Positions 37,268-45,814 of a stretch of DNA of 64,000 bases are shown piece by piece. Below the pieces are notes generated by a model. It made no database searches and was not told where the DNA came from. It saw only the letters and a list, made by a program, of their open reading frames with translations. The translations under genes were made by a program, and so were the position numbers. Numbering within the stretch: position 1 is the stretch's first letter; every line of letters begins with the position of its first letter. The DNA is taken from NCBI GenBank assembly GCA_017644105.1, contig JAEPMD010000007.1, forward strand, positions 62,001 to 126,000, written 5' to 3'. This DNA comes from Rhizobiaceae bacterium (GTDB taxonomy: Bacteria > Pseudomonadota > Alphaproteobacteria > Rhizobiales > Rhizobiaceae).

Positions 37268-38161
37268 TCATCCATCTTCTGTTACCCCATGCAATGCATC
37301 GCTCCACTGTCTGGGTGATTGTCCATACATCCGCTTGAACTCTCGGCTAAACTGAGAGGCGCTGATATAGCCCACATCCAATGCAGCCTCGTTGACAGTC
37401 ATGCCGCCAGCAATATTCATAGCCGCATTGTTTAACCGCATGGATTTGACAAATTGAATGGGTGACATTGCTGTTGCCTGCTTAAACTTACGATGAAAAA
37501 CCGTTCGGCTCATCCCGGCACGTGCTGCCATGTCATCGATCGAAATTGGTTCTCTAAGATTGTCAGAAATGAAAGAGATTGATCGTGCGATCGCATTGCC
37601 AACACCGAAGGCTTGTCGCGCAAAGTAACCTGCTTCGCCCTTTAACAGCGCATAATAAAACTCTCGCAGCCGCGCTTCGCCCAGAATAGAAATGTCGGTC
37701 GCATGTCCGCTTAATTCAATTAATCTCGACAGCGCATTGGCAAAATCATCATCCCATCTCGACAATTTAATCCCTTGTGATAATTCACCAGCAATGGACG
37801 AACTATACCTGCCTTCTGCATTGTCCATCTCAATGACCAATTCGGTCATCACCCGCTGGTCGAGCGAGATATAAACACTATATAGCGGATCTTTATCTGA
37901 CGCTTTTGGGGTGCCAGCCATTACAGGCATCGACATGGGGCAGCACATATATTGGCTGTTGTCATAAACAAATTGTGCGCCTTCAAGCACGGCTTCTTTC
38001 GATCCACTGACTATAGCGATTACGCAAGGTTCATAGACCACGGGTGCGCATGGCACGGGATCTGTCGCGCGAAAGAGTTTCACGCCATTTATGCCCGTCT
38101 CGACCAGCCCGTCTTCATAGACCCTTTGCTCGATAAATTCTCTAATCAATTGCTTGTTCAT
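37268..38161 (-). CDS. AraC-family transcriptional regulator
   Basis: A 297-aa regulator with an N-terminal AraC_N-type effector domain (from about residue 20, GVKLFRATDPVPCAPVVYEPC) and a C-terminal double helix-turn-helix from about residue 195 (ISIDDMAARAGMSRTVFHRKF, then NEAALDVGYISASQFSREFK). It is divergent from the SDR gene with 172 bases between, so it probably controls that gene. No inducer is known. Confidence 0.92.
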   Translation of the reverse strand: MNKQLIREFIEQRVYEDGLVETGINGVKLFRATDPVPCAPVVYEPCVIAIVSGSKEAVLEGAQFVYDNSQYMCCPMSMPVMAGTPKASDKDPLYSVYISLDQRVMTELVIEMDNAEGRYSSSIAGELSQGIKLSRWDDDFANALSRLIELSGHATDISILGEARLREFYYALLKGEAGYFARQAFGVGNAIARSISFISDNLREPISIDDMAARAGMSRTVFHRKFKQATAMSPIQFVKSMRLNNAAMNIAGGMTVNEAALDVGYISASQFSREFKRMYGQSPRQWSDALHGVTEDG

Positions 38162-38304
38162 GCACGTAACTTATTGCGCCCTATCACGCGCATCAACCGC
38201 CCTGGCACAAATAGGCAAGTATTCGCGAGTATCGCATCTGTTTTAGATCGAAACCGAGAGTTATCTACACGCTCAAGACAACAAACAAATTTCCAAAAAG
38301 ATAC

Positions 38305-38318
38305 TCCGCGATCGCGGA
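38305..38318. promoter_or_regulatory. 14-bp palindrome upstream of the SDR gene
   Basis: TCCGCGATCGCGGA is a perfect palindrome 16 bases before the SDR start and next to its AAGGAG site. It may be a regulator half-site pair, or if transcribed a hairpin that hides the ribosome-binding site. Confidence 0.45.
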
Positions 38319-38333
38319 TAAGGAGCAATTTTT

Positions 38334-39281
38334 ATGAAACATAAACAGTTCGGGCCAAAAGGTTGGACACTTGACAATCTTGGACCACAAGCCGGCAAAA
38401 CATATGTAATCACAGGCGGTAATGCCGGTGCGGGTTATCAAGCTACACGCATTCTTTTAACCAAGGGCGCCAAAGTGATTATGTTAAACCGCAGCGCAGA
38501 ACGTTCAGAAGCCGCTGTGAAGGATCTTAAAGCAGAATTCGGCGCCGATGCCCAAGTGAGTTACATCCGTATGGATCTTTCGGATTTAGCGAGCGTCCGC
38601 CAGGCTGCAACAGAACTGTTGGCGCACACATCACAAATTGATGCATTAATTTGCAATGCCGCGATTGCACAAGTACCAACCCAAAAATTCACTAAGGATG
38701 GTTTTGAAAGCCAGCTAGGCACCAACCATTATGGTCATTTCGTTCTCTGTGGAATGCTGTTTGATCTGCTTGATAAATCTCATGGTCGCATCGTCGTGGT
38801 CGCCAGCCTTGGCTATAAGCTTGGCATTAGAACCATCCAATTTGATGATATGAATTGGGATAAAAATTACAGCGCAAATCCCGTCTATAGCCAGAGTAAA
38901 TTGGCGCAGATGATGTTTGCCTATGAGCTGCAGGACAAGGTCAAAGCAGCGAATAAAAATGTTAAAGTCTATGTCTGTCATCCGGGCGCATCAGCAACAT
39001 CACTTATCAGCACAAGTGGCGGCTTCTTAACTCGGGCTGTTTGGTGGTTTATGTCCAAAACACCAATGGTGCAATCCGCCGAGCGTGGTGCTTTTCCTGA
39101 AGTCATGTGTGCCACCGCTGACGGCTTGGCAGAACGCGCATTTTATGGACCAACCAAACGCATGGAAACTGTTGGTCCCGTTGGCGAGGGTACGCTCGAA
39201 CCTTATGCCTATGATAAAGCCGTGATGAGCAACTTGTGGGACGTGTCTGAAGAGGCCACTGGATTTAAGTGGAAAATCTAA
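38334..39281 (+). CDS. Short-chain dehydrogenase, protochlorophyllide-reductase-like
   Basis: A 315-aa NAD(P)-binding oxidoreductase with the glycine motif TGGNAGAGYQATRIL near residue 28, the NAA motif, and the active-site YSQSK near residue 185 (Tyr-x3-Lys). The length and layout resemble the retinol/protochlorophyllide reductase-like SDRs rather than the 250-aa classical type. It is divergent from the AraC gene, likely its target. The substrate is not known. Confidence 0.88.
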   Translation: MKHKQFGPKGWTLDNLGPQAGKTYVITGGNAGAGYQATRILLTKGAKVIMLNRSAERSEAAVKDLKAEFGADAQVSYIRMDLSDLASVRQAATELLAHTSQIDALICNAAIAQVPTQKFTKDGFESQLGTNHYGHFVLCGMLFDLLDKSHGRIVVVASLGYKLGIRTIQFDDMNWDKNYSANPVYSQSKLAQMMFAYELQDKVKAANKNVKVYVCHPGASATSLISTSGGFLTRAVWWFMSKTPMVQSAERGAFPEVMCATADGLAERAFYGPTKRMETVGPVGEGTLEPYAYDKAVMSNLWDVSEEATGFKWKI

Positions 39282-39366
39282 ACCCTGTATTATTCTTAGT
39301 GCGACGCAATAACGTCATTTCATTGCCGCAATTTTATTGATATTGAACGCCTCTCGTTGATTTGAT

Positions 39367-40365
39367 TTGTCTTGGGTGGTTTCATTGCGCGCGCTAACTG
39401 GTTTTTTATTGGCAGGCTGTAGCCTTTTTGCAGCACAACAGCCTGTTTTTGCCCAAGATAAAGACCCACAGATCGTGCTCATCTCCTTTGATGGAGCCCA
39501 TAATAATACGCTTTGGGATAAAAGCCGGGATATGGCCAAACGTGTGGACGCAAAATTCACCTATTTTCTATCCTGCGCTTTTTTAATCACCAAGGATGAT
39601 GCGCGCGGGTTTTACCGCTCTCCCAAAAACAGTTTGGGATTGTCCAATGTTGGGTTTGCGCAAACAAAAGCTGAAATAAATACCCGGCTTGGTCACATTT
39701 GGCAGGCACGTGCGGAAGGCCATGAAATGGGCAATCACGGCTGCGGGCATTTTGATGGCAAAGCGTGGTCAGTCTCAGAATGGAATGCTGAGTTTGATCA
39801 GTTTCGCGATATCTTAAGTTCCGCATGGATGCGCAATGGTTTTGCCGATCAAGAGCCTGAAGACTGGCAGAATTTTGCGGTGAATGAGATCAAAGGTTTC
39901 CGCGCGCCTTATTTGTCACACAGCAAAAATCTGTTTGCATCACTTAAAGCAAACAACTTCACTTATGATGCGAGCACAGTATCCAATGGACCAGCCCAAC
40001 CAAAATTGGAAGAATTGACCAAATTCGCTTTGCCGCTGATCCCAGAGGGACCATCATCGAAAAAGATCATCGCGATGGATTATAATCTTTATGTGCGACA
40101 TTCAAAGGCGAAAGATAATCCCGAATTATCGCAGATCTTTGAAGAACGTACATATCAGGCTTTCAAAACTGCTTTTAAAAAAGAATATAACGGTGCGCGC
40201 ATTCCACTGCAGATAGGATTTCATTTCGTTGAAATGAATGCAGGCGCCTATTGGCGGGCACTTGAACGCTTTGCTTTTGAAACTTGTTCAATGCCAGACG
40301 TGGATTGCATTACTTATCAAGAAGCTTTGACGCGCCTTCATCAAAAACGCGCCAATAATAGCTGA
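39367..40365 (+). CDS. Polysaccharide deacetylase-like lipoprotein
   Basis: A 332-aa exported protein: a signal peptide with a lipobox (LLAGC, Cys at about residue 18), then a divergent NodB-type deacetylase domain with SFDGAHNNTLWD at residue 40 (metal Asp), EMGNHGCGHFDG near residue 120 (metal His pair), and a C-terminal segment near residue 290. TTG at 39367 is taken as start, but the exact start is uncertain. It could modify surface or wall glycans. It converges with the SbmA gene, 15 bases apart. Confidence 0.78.
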   Translation: MSWVVSLRALTGFLLAGCSLFAAQQPVFAQDKDPQIVLISFDGAHNNTLWDKSRDMAKRVDAKFTYFLSCAFLITKDDARGFYRSPKNSLGLSNVGFAQTKAEINTRLGHIWQARAEGHEMGNHGCGHFDGKAWSVSEWNAEFDQFRDILSSAWMRNGFADQEPEDWQNFAVNEIKGFRAPYLSHSKNLFASLKANNFTYDASTVSNGPAQPKLEELTKFALPLIPEGPSSKKIIAMDYNLYVRHSKAKDNPELSQIFEERTYQAFKTAFKKEYNGARIPLQIGFHFVEMNAGAYWRALERFAFETCSMPDVDCITYQEALTRLHQKRANNS

Positions 40366-40380
40366 TAAAAAATTCTCTAT

Positions 40381-41622
40381 CTATTCAGCCGGCGCAGCTG
40401 AAATATCATCCTGTGTGCCCTCATCTTCGTAGATGATTTTCTCAAATGAGATGAGACGTTTATAGATCGATATTAGATCAATAATCGTCGTCCAAACGTT
40501 GGCAAAGAATTTGAAGCTTTCTTCCACTCGCTCAAACGCATTGTTAATCTGCGTGAAGACACCGAGCGTGATTGTGCCTGACACAATAGTTGGCCCCAGG
40601 GCGATCAGTGGAATGAAGTTTGACCCTTGAAGATATCCAAAGCGCGCAATGTTGAAGTAGAGATAATGGAAATAAAGGCGGAAATAGTTTTTCCGCACGC
40701 CTTCATATAGCTCACTTACCTTTGGAGGCTGCGCACGATCGGCATTATCTTCACCGTATACGAGCTCCTTCCGGTAGGCCGCTTCAACTTTTTGATTGTT
40801 GAATTCCAGACCTGGCAATTTGATACCAACTGCTGCAAGGATGAATGTTCCCAAGAACGCTGAGAAGATCGCCACAAACACCATCGAACCATCAACTTTA
40901 CCAAGCAATGGGAGTTCGGTGATATTGGCAGAAAGCGTATAAAGCAAAGGCAAGAAGGCAACGAGTGTCATCATCGAGCGCACGAATGATACACCAAGGC
41001 CTTCAACAATACGCGCAAAACGCATGGTATCTTCCTGAACACGCTGTGCTGCCCCTTCGATGTGGCGCAGCTTTGGCCAATAATCCATGAAATAATCATT
41101 CATCGCTGTGCGCCAGCGGAACACATAGTGTGAAACGAAGAAATCGAGCAGAACGAGCGCTGTGATATTGACCAACAGGATCGGCGCTACGGTGATCAAT
41201 TCACCATAAAACTCGTCGAGGGATACAGAATTTTTCTCTGACAGCGCTTTTTGCAATAAATCATAAAAGCCGCCATACCAGTCGTTCAAAAATACTGAGA
41301 TTTGCACATTGTAATAGGTCACAAGCATGATGATCGTAGAACCAAGCACCGACCATCGAGACCACTTATTTTTATCCAAAAACATCCACACGATTGCAAA
41401 ACTGAAGCCACCAACCGCCATGTAAATGTATATCAACAATTTGTCTGGCGTTAGAAATGGAGGACGCTCGCCTTCAACCGCCACTGGGGTATAAGCTGAC
41501 AAGGCTTCGAGCATGCCCGCATTTCCCTCAAATATGCCAAACCAGATGCCGATGGCGAGAATGGTCCAAATCAATGCGGACATGAAAAAGAGTTTGGGGT
41601 CAGGGAAAAACGATCTAAACAA
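40381..41622 (-). CDS. sbmA: SbmA/BacA-family peptide transporter
   Basis: A 413-aa inner-membrane importer of the SbmA/BacA family, which takes up peptide antibiotics, and in legume symbionts host peptides, driven by the membrane potential. It starts with the family motif MFRSFFPDPKLFFMSALIW and has about seven hydrophobic segments plus the IYMAVGGFSFAIVWMFLD block. The domain resembles an ABC-transporter membrane half without a nucleotide-binding domain. It is a single gene. BacA-type (symbiotic) and SbmA-type function cannot be separated by eye. Confidence 0.9.
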   Translation of the reverse strand: MFRSFFPDPKLFFMSALIWTILAIGIWFGIFEGNAGMLEALSAYTPVAVEGERPPFLTPDKLLIYIYMAVGGFSFAIVWMFLDKNKWSRWSVLGSTIIMLVTYYNVQISVFLNDWYGGFYDLLQKALSEKNSVSLDEFYGELITVAPILLVNITALVLLDFFVSHYVFRWRTAMNDYFMDYWPKLRHIEGAAQRVQEDTMRFARIVEGLGVSFVRSMMTLVAFLPLLYTLSANITELPLLGKVDGSMVFVAIFSAFLGTFILAAVGIKLPGLEFNNQKVEAAYRKELVYGEDNADRAQPPKVSELYEGVRKNYFRLYFHYLYFNIARFGYLQGSNFIPLIALGPTIVSGTITLGVFTQINNAFERVEESFKFFANVWTTIIDLISIYKRLISFEKIIYEDEGTQDDISAAPAE

Positions 41623-41872
41623 TGCATAAGCCTTTTGATTGGCGGAGGCGCAAGAATAAGCACCACTGCGTGATTCACTTTGTTTAGAGCTGATTTATAA
41701 AGCCTTCTATCGCTGACAACAAGCCACATTTACGTGACCTATCTGACGCGATCGTTGACGGAAAATTGAAAGTTGGAACCTTTTCTTTTTCACAAAATCC
41801 TTGTAAATGCTGCAATGCAATATAATTATAGATATAAATTGATGCTGCACAGCTGACTTCAGGGGATGAGAT

Positions 41873-42649
41873 ATGACAAAAACTGCAATTATTACCGGTT
41901 CAACAAGCGGTATCGGATTGGCGATTGCCAAAGCATTTGCCAAAGCTGATATGAATGTCGTGATCAATGGACTTGGCAGCGCCGAAGACAACGAAGCTGT
42001 GCGTGCCGATGTTGATGGATTGGGTAAAGGCGAAACACTCTTTCATGGTGCAAATATGATGGAACCGGAGCAGATTGAAGATCTGGTTACGTCTACCGAA
42101 GCCAAATTTGGCAGTGTAGATATCATCGTCAACAATGCAGGTATTCAGTTCGTTGAGAAAGTTGAAGATTTCCCGACAAGCAAATGGGATGCGATTATCG
42201 CTATCAACATGTCGAGCACGTTTCACACCACGCGCGCAGCGTTTGCTGGTATGAAAGAACGTGGATTTGGCCGCATTATCAATGTTGCTTCTGCTCACGG
42301 CTTGGTTGCCTCACCGTTTAAATCTGCTTATGTGACCGCCAAACATGGCGTTTTAGGTTTTACTAAAACGATTGCGCTGGAAGGTGCTGAGTTTGGTGTG
42401 ACAGCAAATTCTATTTGCCCAGGTTATGTTGAAACACCTTTGGTAACCGGTCAAATCGCCGATACAGCAAAAGCGCGCGGCATCTCCGAAGATGAAGTGA
42501 TCAGCAACGTCATCTTAAAGGCCCAACCAACAAAACAATTTGTACAAACAGAACAAGTTGCGTCTCTAGCACTCTATCTTGCATCTGATGCAGCTGCCCA
42601 AATTACCGGTGCTGCACTGCCAATTGATGGTGGTTGGACAGCCCAATAA
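41873..42649 (+). CDS. bdhA: D-3-hydroxybutyrate dehydrogenase
   Basis: Oxidises 3-hydroxybutyrate, released from polyhydroxybutyrate, to acetoacetate with NAD+. The 258-aa SDR has TGSTSGIGLAIAK at the start, NNAGIQFVEKVEDFP near residue 90, the catalytic S-Y-K (SAYVTAKHG) near residue 150, and PGYVETPLV near 185. This start and sequence are typical for rhizobial BdhA. It starts behind AGGGGA. Its TAA overlaps the next gene's ATG. Confidence 0.93.
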   Translation: MTKTAIITGSTSGIGLAIAKAFAKADMNVVINGLGSAEDNEAVRADVDGLGKGETLFHGANMMEPEQIEDLVTSTEAKFGSVDIIVNNAGIQFVEKVEDFPTSKWDAIIAINMSSTFHTTRAAFAGMKERGFGRIINVASAHGLVASPFKSAYVTAKHGVLGFTKTIALEGAEFGVTANSICPGYVETPLVTGQIADTAKARGISEDEVISNVILKAQPTKQFVQTEQVASLALYLASDAAAQITGAALPIDGGWTAQ

Positions 42650-43722
42650 TGGCAACAAAATCTTCAGACAAACGGATTATCAATCTCGCTTTACAGGGTG
42701 GTGGCGCACATGGGGCCTTCACCTGGGGTGTTTTGGATCGTTTGCTTGAAGATGGCAAAATCGAACTTGAAGGCTTGTCTGGCACCAGTGCCGGTGCTGT
42801 GAATTCCGCCCTGCTTGCCTATGGTTTGCAGACCGGCGGTATTGATGGTGCACGTGAGAAGCTGGAGGAATTTTGGCGCGCTTCAAGCCAAGCAGGCGCT
42901 GTATTCTCGCCCGTACGCTCAACACCCTTTGATGCGATGTTCGGCGCAGCATTTGGCGGCATCGGTCCGATGGTGTCAGCGACTTATAATGCGCTTGACA
43001 CACTTACTCGCACGGTCTCTCCTTACGAGTTCAATCCGTTTGATATCAATCCGCTGCGCGATATCTTGGAAAAATGCATAGATTTTGAAGAGCTCGCTTG
43101 CTGCAATGAGGTGAAGCTTTTTATCAACGCAACCAATGTGAAAACTGGCAAAGCGCGGATCTTTGAAACCAAAGAGATCACGCTTGATGTCATCATGGCC
43201 TCTGCCTGTCTACCCTATCTTTATAAGGCTGTCGAAATTGAAGAGGAGCATTATTGGGATGGTGGATTTATTGGAAACCCCGCAATTTTTCCGTTCTTTT
43301 ATAAATGCGAAAGTCCGGATGTGATGATCGTGCATATCAATCCCATGCTGCGGGACAATGTGCCAAAAACAGCACCTGAAATTATGAACCGGATTAATGA
43401 GATCTCATTTAACAGCTCGCTGATTGCAGAATTACGCGCGATCAAATTTGCCAGCAAGCTTGTTCAGGAAAATTGGCTCAAAGACGAATATCACAATAAA
43501 ATTCGCGATGTTTTTGTCCATTCCATCCGATCAGATGACGCTTTGCAAGATTTGTCTGTCGCCTCCAAATTTGATGTCAGCTGGGCGTTTTTAACGGATC
43601 TAAGAGATCGTGGGCGCGAAGTTGCAGGTGAATGGATTGATCAAAACTTTGACAAAGTGGGTAAATCTTCAACGGTAAATCTGGATGAAGAGTTCTTAAA
43701 TATCTCAAATATATCAGAATAA
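42649..43722 (+). CDS. Patatin-like phospholipase
   Basis: A 357-aa esterase of the patatin fold with a Ser-Asp dyad: oxyanion motif QGGGAHGAFTWG near residue 17, the nucleophile in LSGTSAGAVNS (Ser near 46), and the Asp in WDGGFIGNP near residue 205. It is coupled to bdhA (TAATG overlap), as in many rhizobia, where it is proposed to hydrolyse ester substrates linked to PHB turnover. No signal peptide is seen, so it is cytosolic. Confidence 0.9.
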   Translation: MATKSSDKRIINLALQGGGAHGAFTWGVLDRLLEDGKIELEGLSGTSAGAVNSALLAYGLQTGGIDGAREKLEEFWRASSQAGAVFSPVRSTPFDAMFGAAFGGIGPMVSATYNALDTLTRTVSPYEFNPFDINPLRDILEKCIDFEELACCNEVKLFINATNVKTGKARIFETKEITLDVIMASACLPYLYKAVEIEEEHYWDGGFIGNPAIFPFFYKCESPDVMIVHINPMLRDNVPKTAPEIMNRINEISFNSSLIAELRAIKFASKLVQENWLKDEYHNKIRDVFVHSIRSDDALQDLSVASKFDVSWAFLTDLRDRGREVAGEWIDQNFDKVGKSSTVNLDEEFLNISNISE

Positions 43723-43767
43723 TCTACGATTTTATTTATATATTTCAATAGCTTGATCATCAAACCC

Positions 43768-43796
43768 TTGAATGTCAAGAAACTGTTAACTATATC
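43768..43796 (+). promoter_or_regulatory. Strong rhizobial-type sigma-70 promoter
   Basis: TTGAAT and TATATC with a 17-base spacer; with the preceding C on each side this reads CTTGAA-N17-CTATAT, matching the rhizobial consensus CTTGAC-N17-CTATAT. No gene starts downstream except the small candidate transcript at 43802-43877. Confidence 0.75.
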
Positions 43797-43801
43797 GGGT
43801 A

Positions 43802-43877
43802 CATACTAAACGCATAGGTTTAATGCCTATACAGGGCTGCGCGAGCACGGATGTACTGCCGCGCGGCTAAATTTTTC
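43802..43877 (+). ncRNA. Candidate small RNA (about 75 nt), with a possible 15-codon ORF
   Basis: Downstream of the promoter, the region folds into two stem-loops: a 5-bp ATAGG/CCTAT stem (43814-43830) and a GC-rich 8-bp stem GCTGCGCG/CGCGCGGC with one G-U pair (43836-43867), followed by TAAATTTTT, which resembles a Rho-independent terminator. It lies between the convergent patatin and MnmC2-like genes. An ORF of 15 codons (43823-43870, MPIQGCASTDVLPRG) fits inside it; the TAA falls right at the end of the stem. It could be a regulatory RNA, a microprotein gene or both. Confidence 0.55.
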
Positions 43878-45087
43878 AAGATAAATTGTCTTGTATTTCT
43901 GCTCGTCTTGCCTTGGCAAGATGGGCGGCAATCTTGAAACTATCTGGCACTGTTGTCGTCAGTTTTCCCATAACATGTTCAATTGCAACATCCGCCATTT
44001 TATGAGCGACGCCAAAGGTAATTTTAAATCCGCTTGTGGACACAATGACATTTGGATGATCCGGCATAACATCAATCAACGGATCGCGACCTGCCGCACG
44101 TGGACGAAGACCAGCCCATTTTTCAATAACTGGCGCATCTTTAATTAAAGGGCATAGTTCTCTTGCGCGTTTGATCGCGTCATCTATTTTTTGATCTGTT
44201 GCATAGGGATCTGAGAATTCCAACTCGCTGGTACTACCAATGGCAACCTTGCCGTTGCCGTGCGAAATGACATAAACACCGTTATCAAAAACAATTGGCC
44301 AGTCGGGATCGATATCGGCAGATAACATAGCAGCCTGACCTTTGATCGGGCGCCCTAACGCCAGTGTCGCGACGTCTAACTCCGGCGCAATAAAACCAAA
44401 CGTGTTGTTTCCTGCTGACAAAACAATATGCGAAAACGATATGGATTGACCGTCAGAAAGAAATGCTTGCTTTGCCTCAGCGTCATAGCTTGTGAGCGCA
44501 GTACCTTCCAACAAAGTGATATTGTCATCTTTGATGATCGCGCTGCGCAACGCATTGAGCAAGCCGCGCGGGTTGACCCTTGCCGACAAGCTATCATAGA
44601 CCAAGCCGCAGATCGCCTTATCCGCGCTCGGCCAATCTGTCTCAAATGGTTGATCGACAATCTGCCACTGGTATTTGCCAAGCCAGAACTCATCGACATT
44701 TGCGCCATGCCCTAACATTTGACCACGTTTGGTCTCATTCATAATCGGTGCCAAACGTCCGCATCGGTTAAACCCACAATCAATCCCGGTTTCATTTTGC
44801 AGTTGAGCGATTTCGAGCGGCATGTCTTCCAAAGCTTCAAATTGAAACTGTTTCTTGCCGTCCCATCGCTCGGGCATATGAGGCATGAGTGCGCCAAGCA
44901 ATCCACCACTTGCGCCGGAACCAATTTTTTGAGCATCAAGCAGCAGGATTTTCAGACCACGTTTTCCCGCCTTATAAGCCGTCCACGCGCCGATAATTCC
45001 ACCACCCACAACAACCAGGTCATAAGCACTTGAATTAATCGAATGCGATTGACTGTTTACAGAAGCTGGATTATCCGCTGATGACAT
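43876..45087 (-). CDS. FAD-dependent oxidoreductase, MnmC2/DAO-type
   Basis: A 403-aa DAO-family flavoenzyme with the FAD dinucleotide motif VVGGGIIGAWTAYKAG near residue 26 and a C-terminal GLRPRAAGRDPLIDV block. Its divergent neighbour encodes MnmD, the other half of the E. coli bifunctional MnmC, so this protein probably removes the carboxymethyl group of cmnm5s2U34 in tRNA; that role rests on context. A generic amino-acid oxidase is the alternative. The ATG at 45087 is used; the frame continues upstream to 45132 with no protein character. Confidence 0.8.
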   Translation of the reverse strand: MSSADNPASVNSQSHSINSSAYDLVVVGGGIIGAWTAYKAGKRGLKILLLDAQKIGSGASGGLLGALMPHMPERWDGKKQFQFEALEDMPLEIAQLQNETGIDCGFNRCGRLAPIMNETKRGQMLGHGANVDEFWLGKYQWQIVDQPFETDWPSADKAICGLVYDSLSARVNPRGLLNALRSAIIKDDNITLLEGTALTSYDAEAKQAFLSDGQSISFSHIVLSAGNNTFGFIAPELDVATLALGRPIKGQAAMLSADIDPDWPIVFDNGVYVISHGNGKVAIGSTSELEFSDPYATDQKIDDAIKRARELCPLIKDAPVIEKWAGLRPRAAGRDPLIDVMPDHPNVIVSTSGFKITFGVAHKMADVAIEHVMGKLTTTVPDSFKIAAHLAKARRAEIQDNLS

Positions 45088-45808
45088 GAATGAGAATCCT
45101 GAAACAAAAGACAAAATCGACACGATTTCCAATGAACTGGAATGGCGTGAGGGTGATATGCCTTATTCAAACGAATTTGGCGACTATTATTATTCAAAAT
45201 CGGATGGCCGATTAGAATGTAACCACGTATTTATCGATGGAAATGATCTAAAACACCGTTTTGCGGGTTCGGACAGATTTGTCATTGGTGAGCTTGGTTT
45301 TGGCACAGGATTAAATTTCTTAGAAACACTGCGGCAGTTCAAACAATATGCGGGTAAGAATTCCCTACTCGATTTCCATAGTTTTGAAATTAATCCGCTT
45401 AACGCCGCCACAATCCAAAAAGCTCTATCGATTTGGCCAGAACTTGATAATGAGCTTGGTCAATTACTTGCTGTTTGGCCGCAAAATTTTGAGAAAGAGC
45501 ATTTTTTAGAACTGAATGAGAATGTGAATTTGCATCTCCATATCGGGGATGTGAATGACACACTTTCAAAACAAAACTTTCTTGCAGATGCCTGGTATCT
45601 CGATGGTTTTGCGCCTGCTCGAAATGAAAGCATGTGGTCTCTAGACTTAATGCAGGAAATCGCTCTTCACACGCAGAGAGACGGAACATTTGCAAGCTAT
45701 ACCGCCGCAGGTTGGGTACGCAGAAATCTAATGGATGCTGGGTTTGAAGTTCAAAAAGCCAAAGGATTTGCCGGTAAACGCGACATGATCTGCGGGATAA
45801 AAAACTAG
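45086..45808 (+). CDS. mnmD: tRNA mnm5s2U34 methyltransferase, stand-alone MnmC1
   Basis: A 240-aa SAM methyltransferase of the DUF752 family that makes mnm5s2U from nm5s2U at tRNA position 34. It has LEWREGDMPYSNEFGDYYYS near the start, the SAM motif IGELGFGTGLNFLETL, and DAWYLDGFAPARNESMW near residue 170, all hallmarks of the MnmC methyltransferase domain. Its ATG shares bases with the opposite-strand start of the FAD oxidase gene (CATG at 45085-45088), so each leader lies inside the other gene. Confidence 0.93.
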   Translation: MNENPETKDKIDTISNELEWREGDMPYSNEFGDYYYSKSDGRLECNHVFIDGNDLKHRFAGSDRFVIGELGFGTGLNFLETLRQFKQYAGKNSLLDFHSFEINPLNAATIQKALSIWPELDNELGQLLAVWPQNFEKEHFLELNENVNLHLHIGDVNDTLSKQNFLADAWYLDGFAPARNESMWSLDLMQEIALHTQRDGTFASYTAAGWVRRNLMDAGFEVQKAKGFAGKRDMICGIKN

Positions 45809-45814
45809 CAGCTG

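Noticed and set aside
43752-43763. TTGATCATCAA as an FNR-type box
   Set aside because: The half-sites are 1 base apart rather than 4; it is just a short palindrome.
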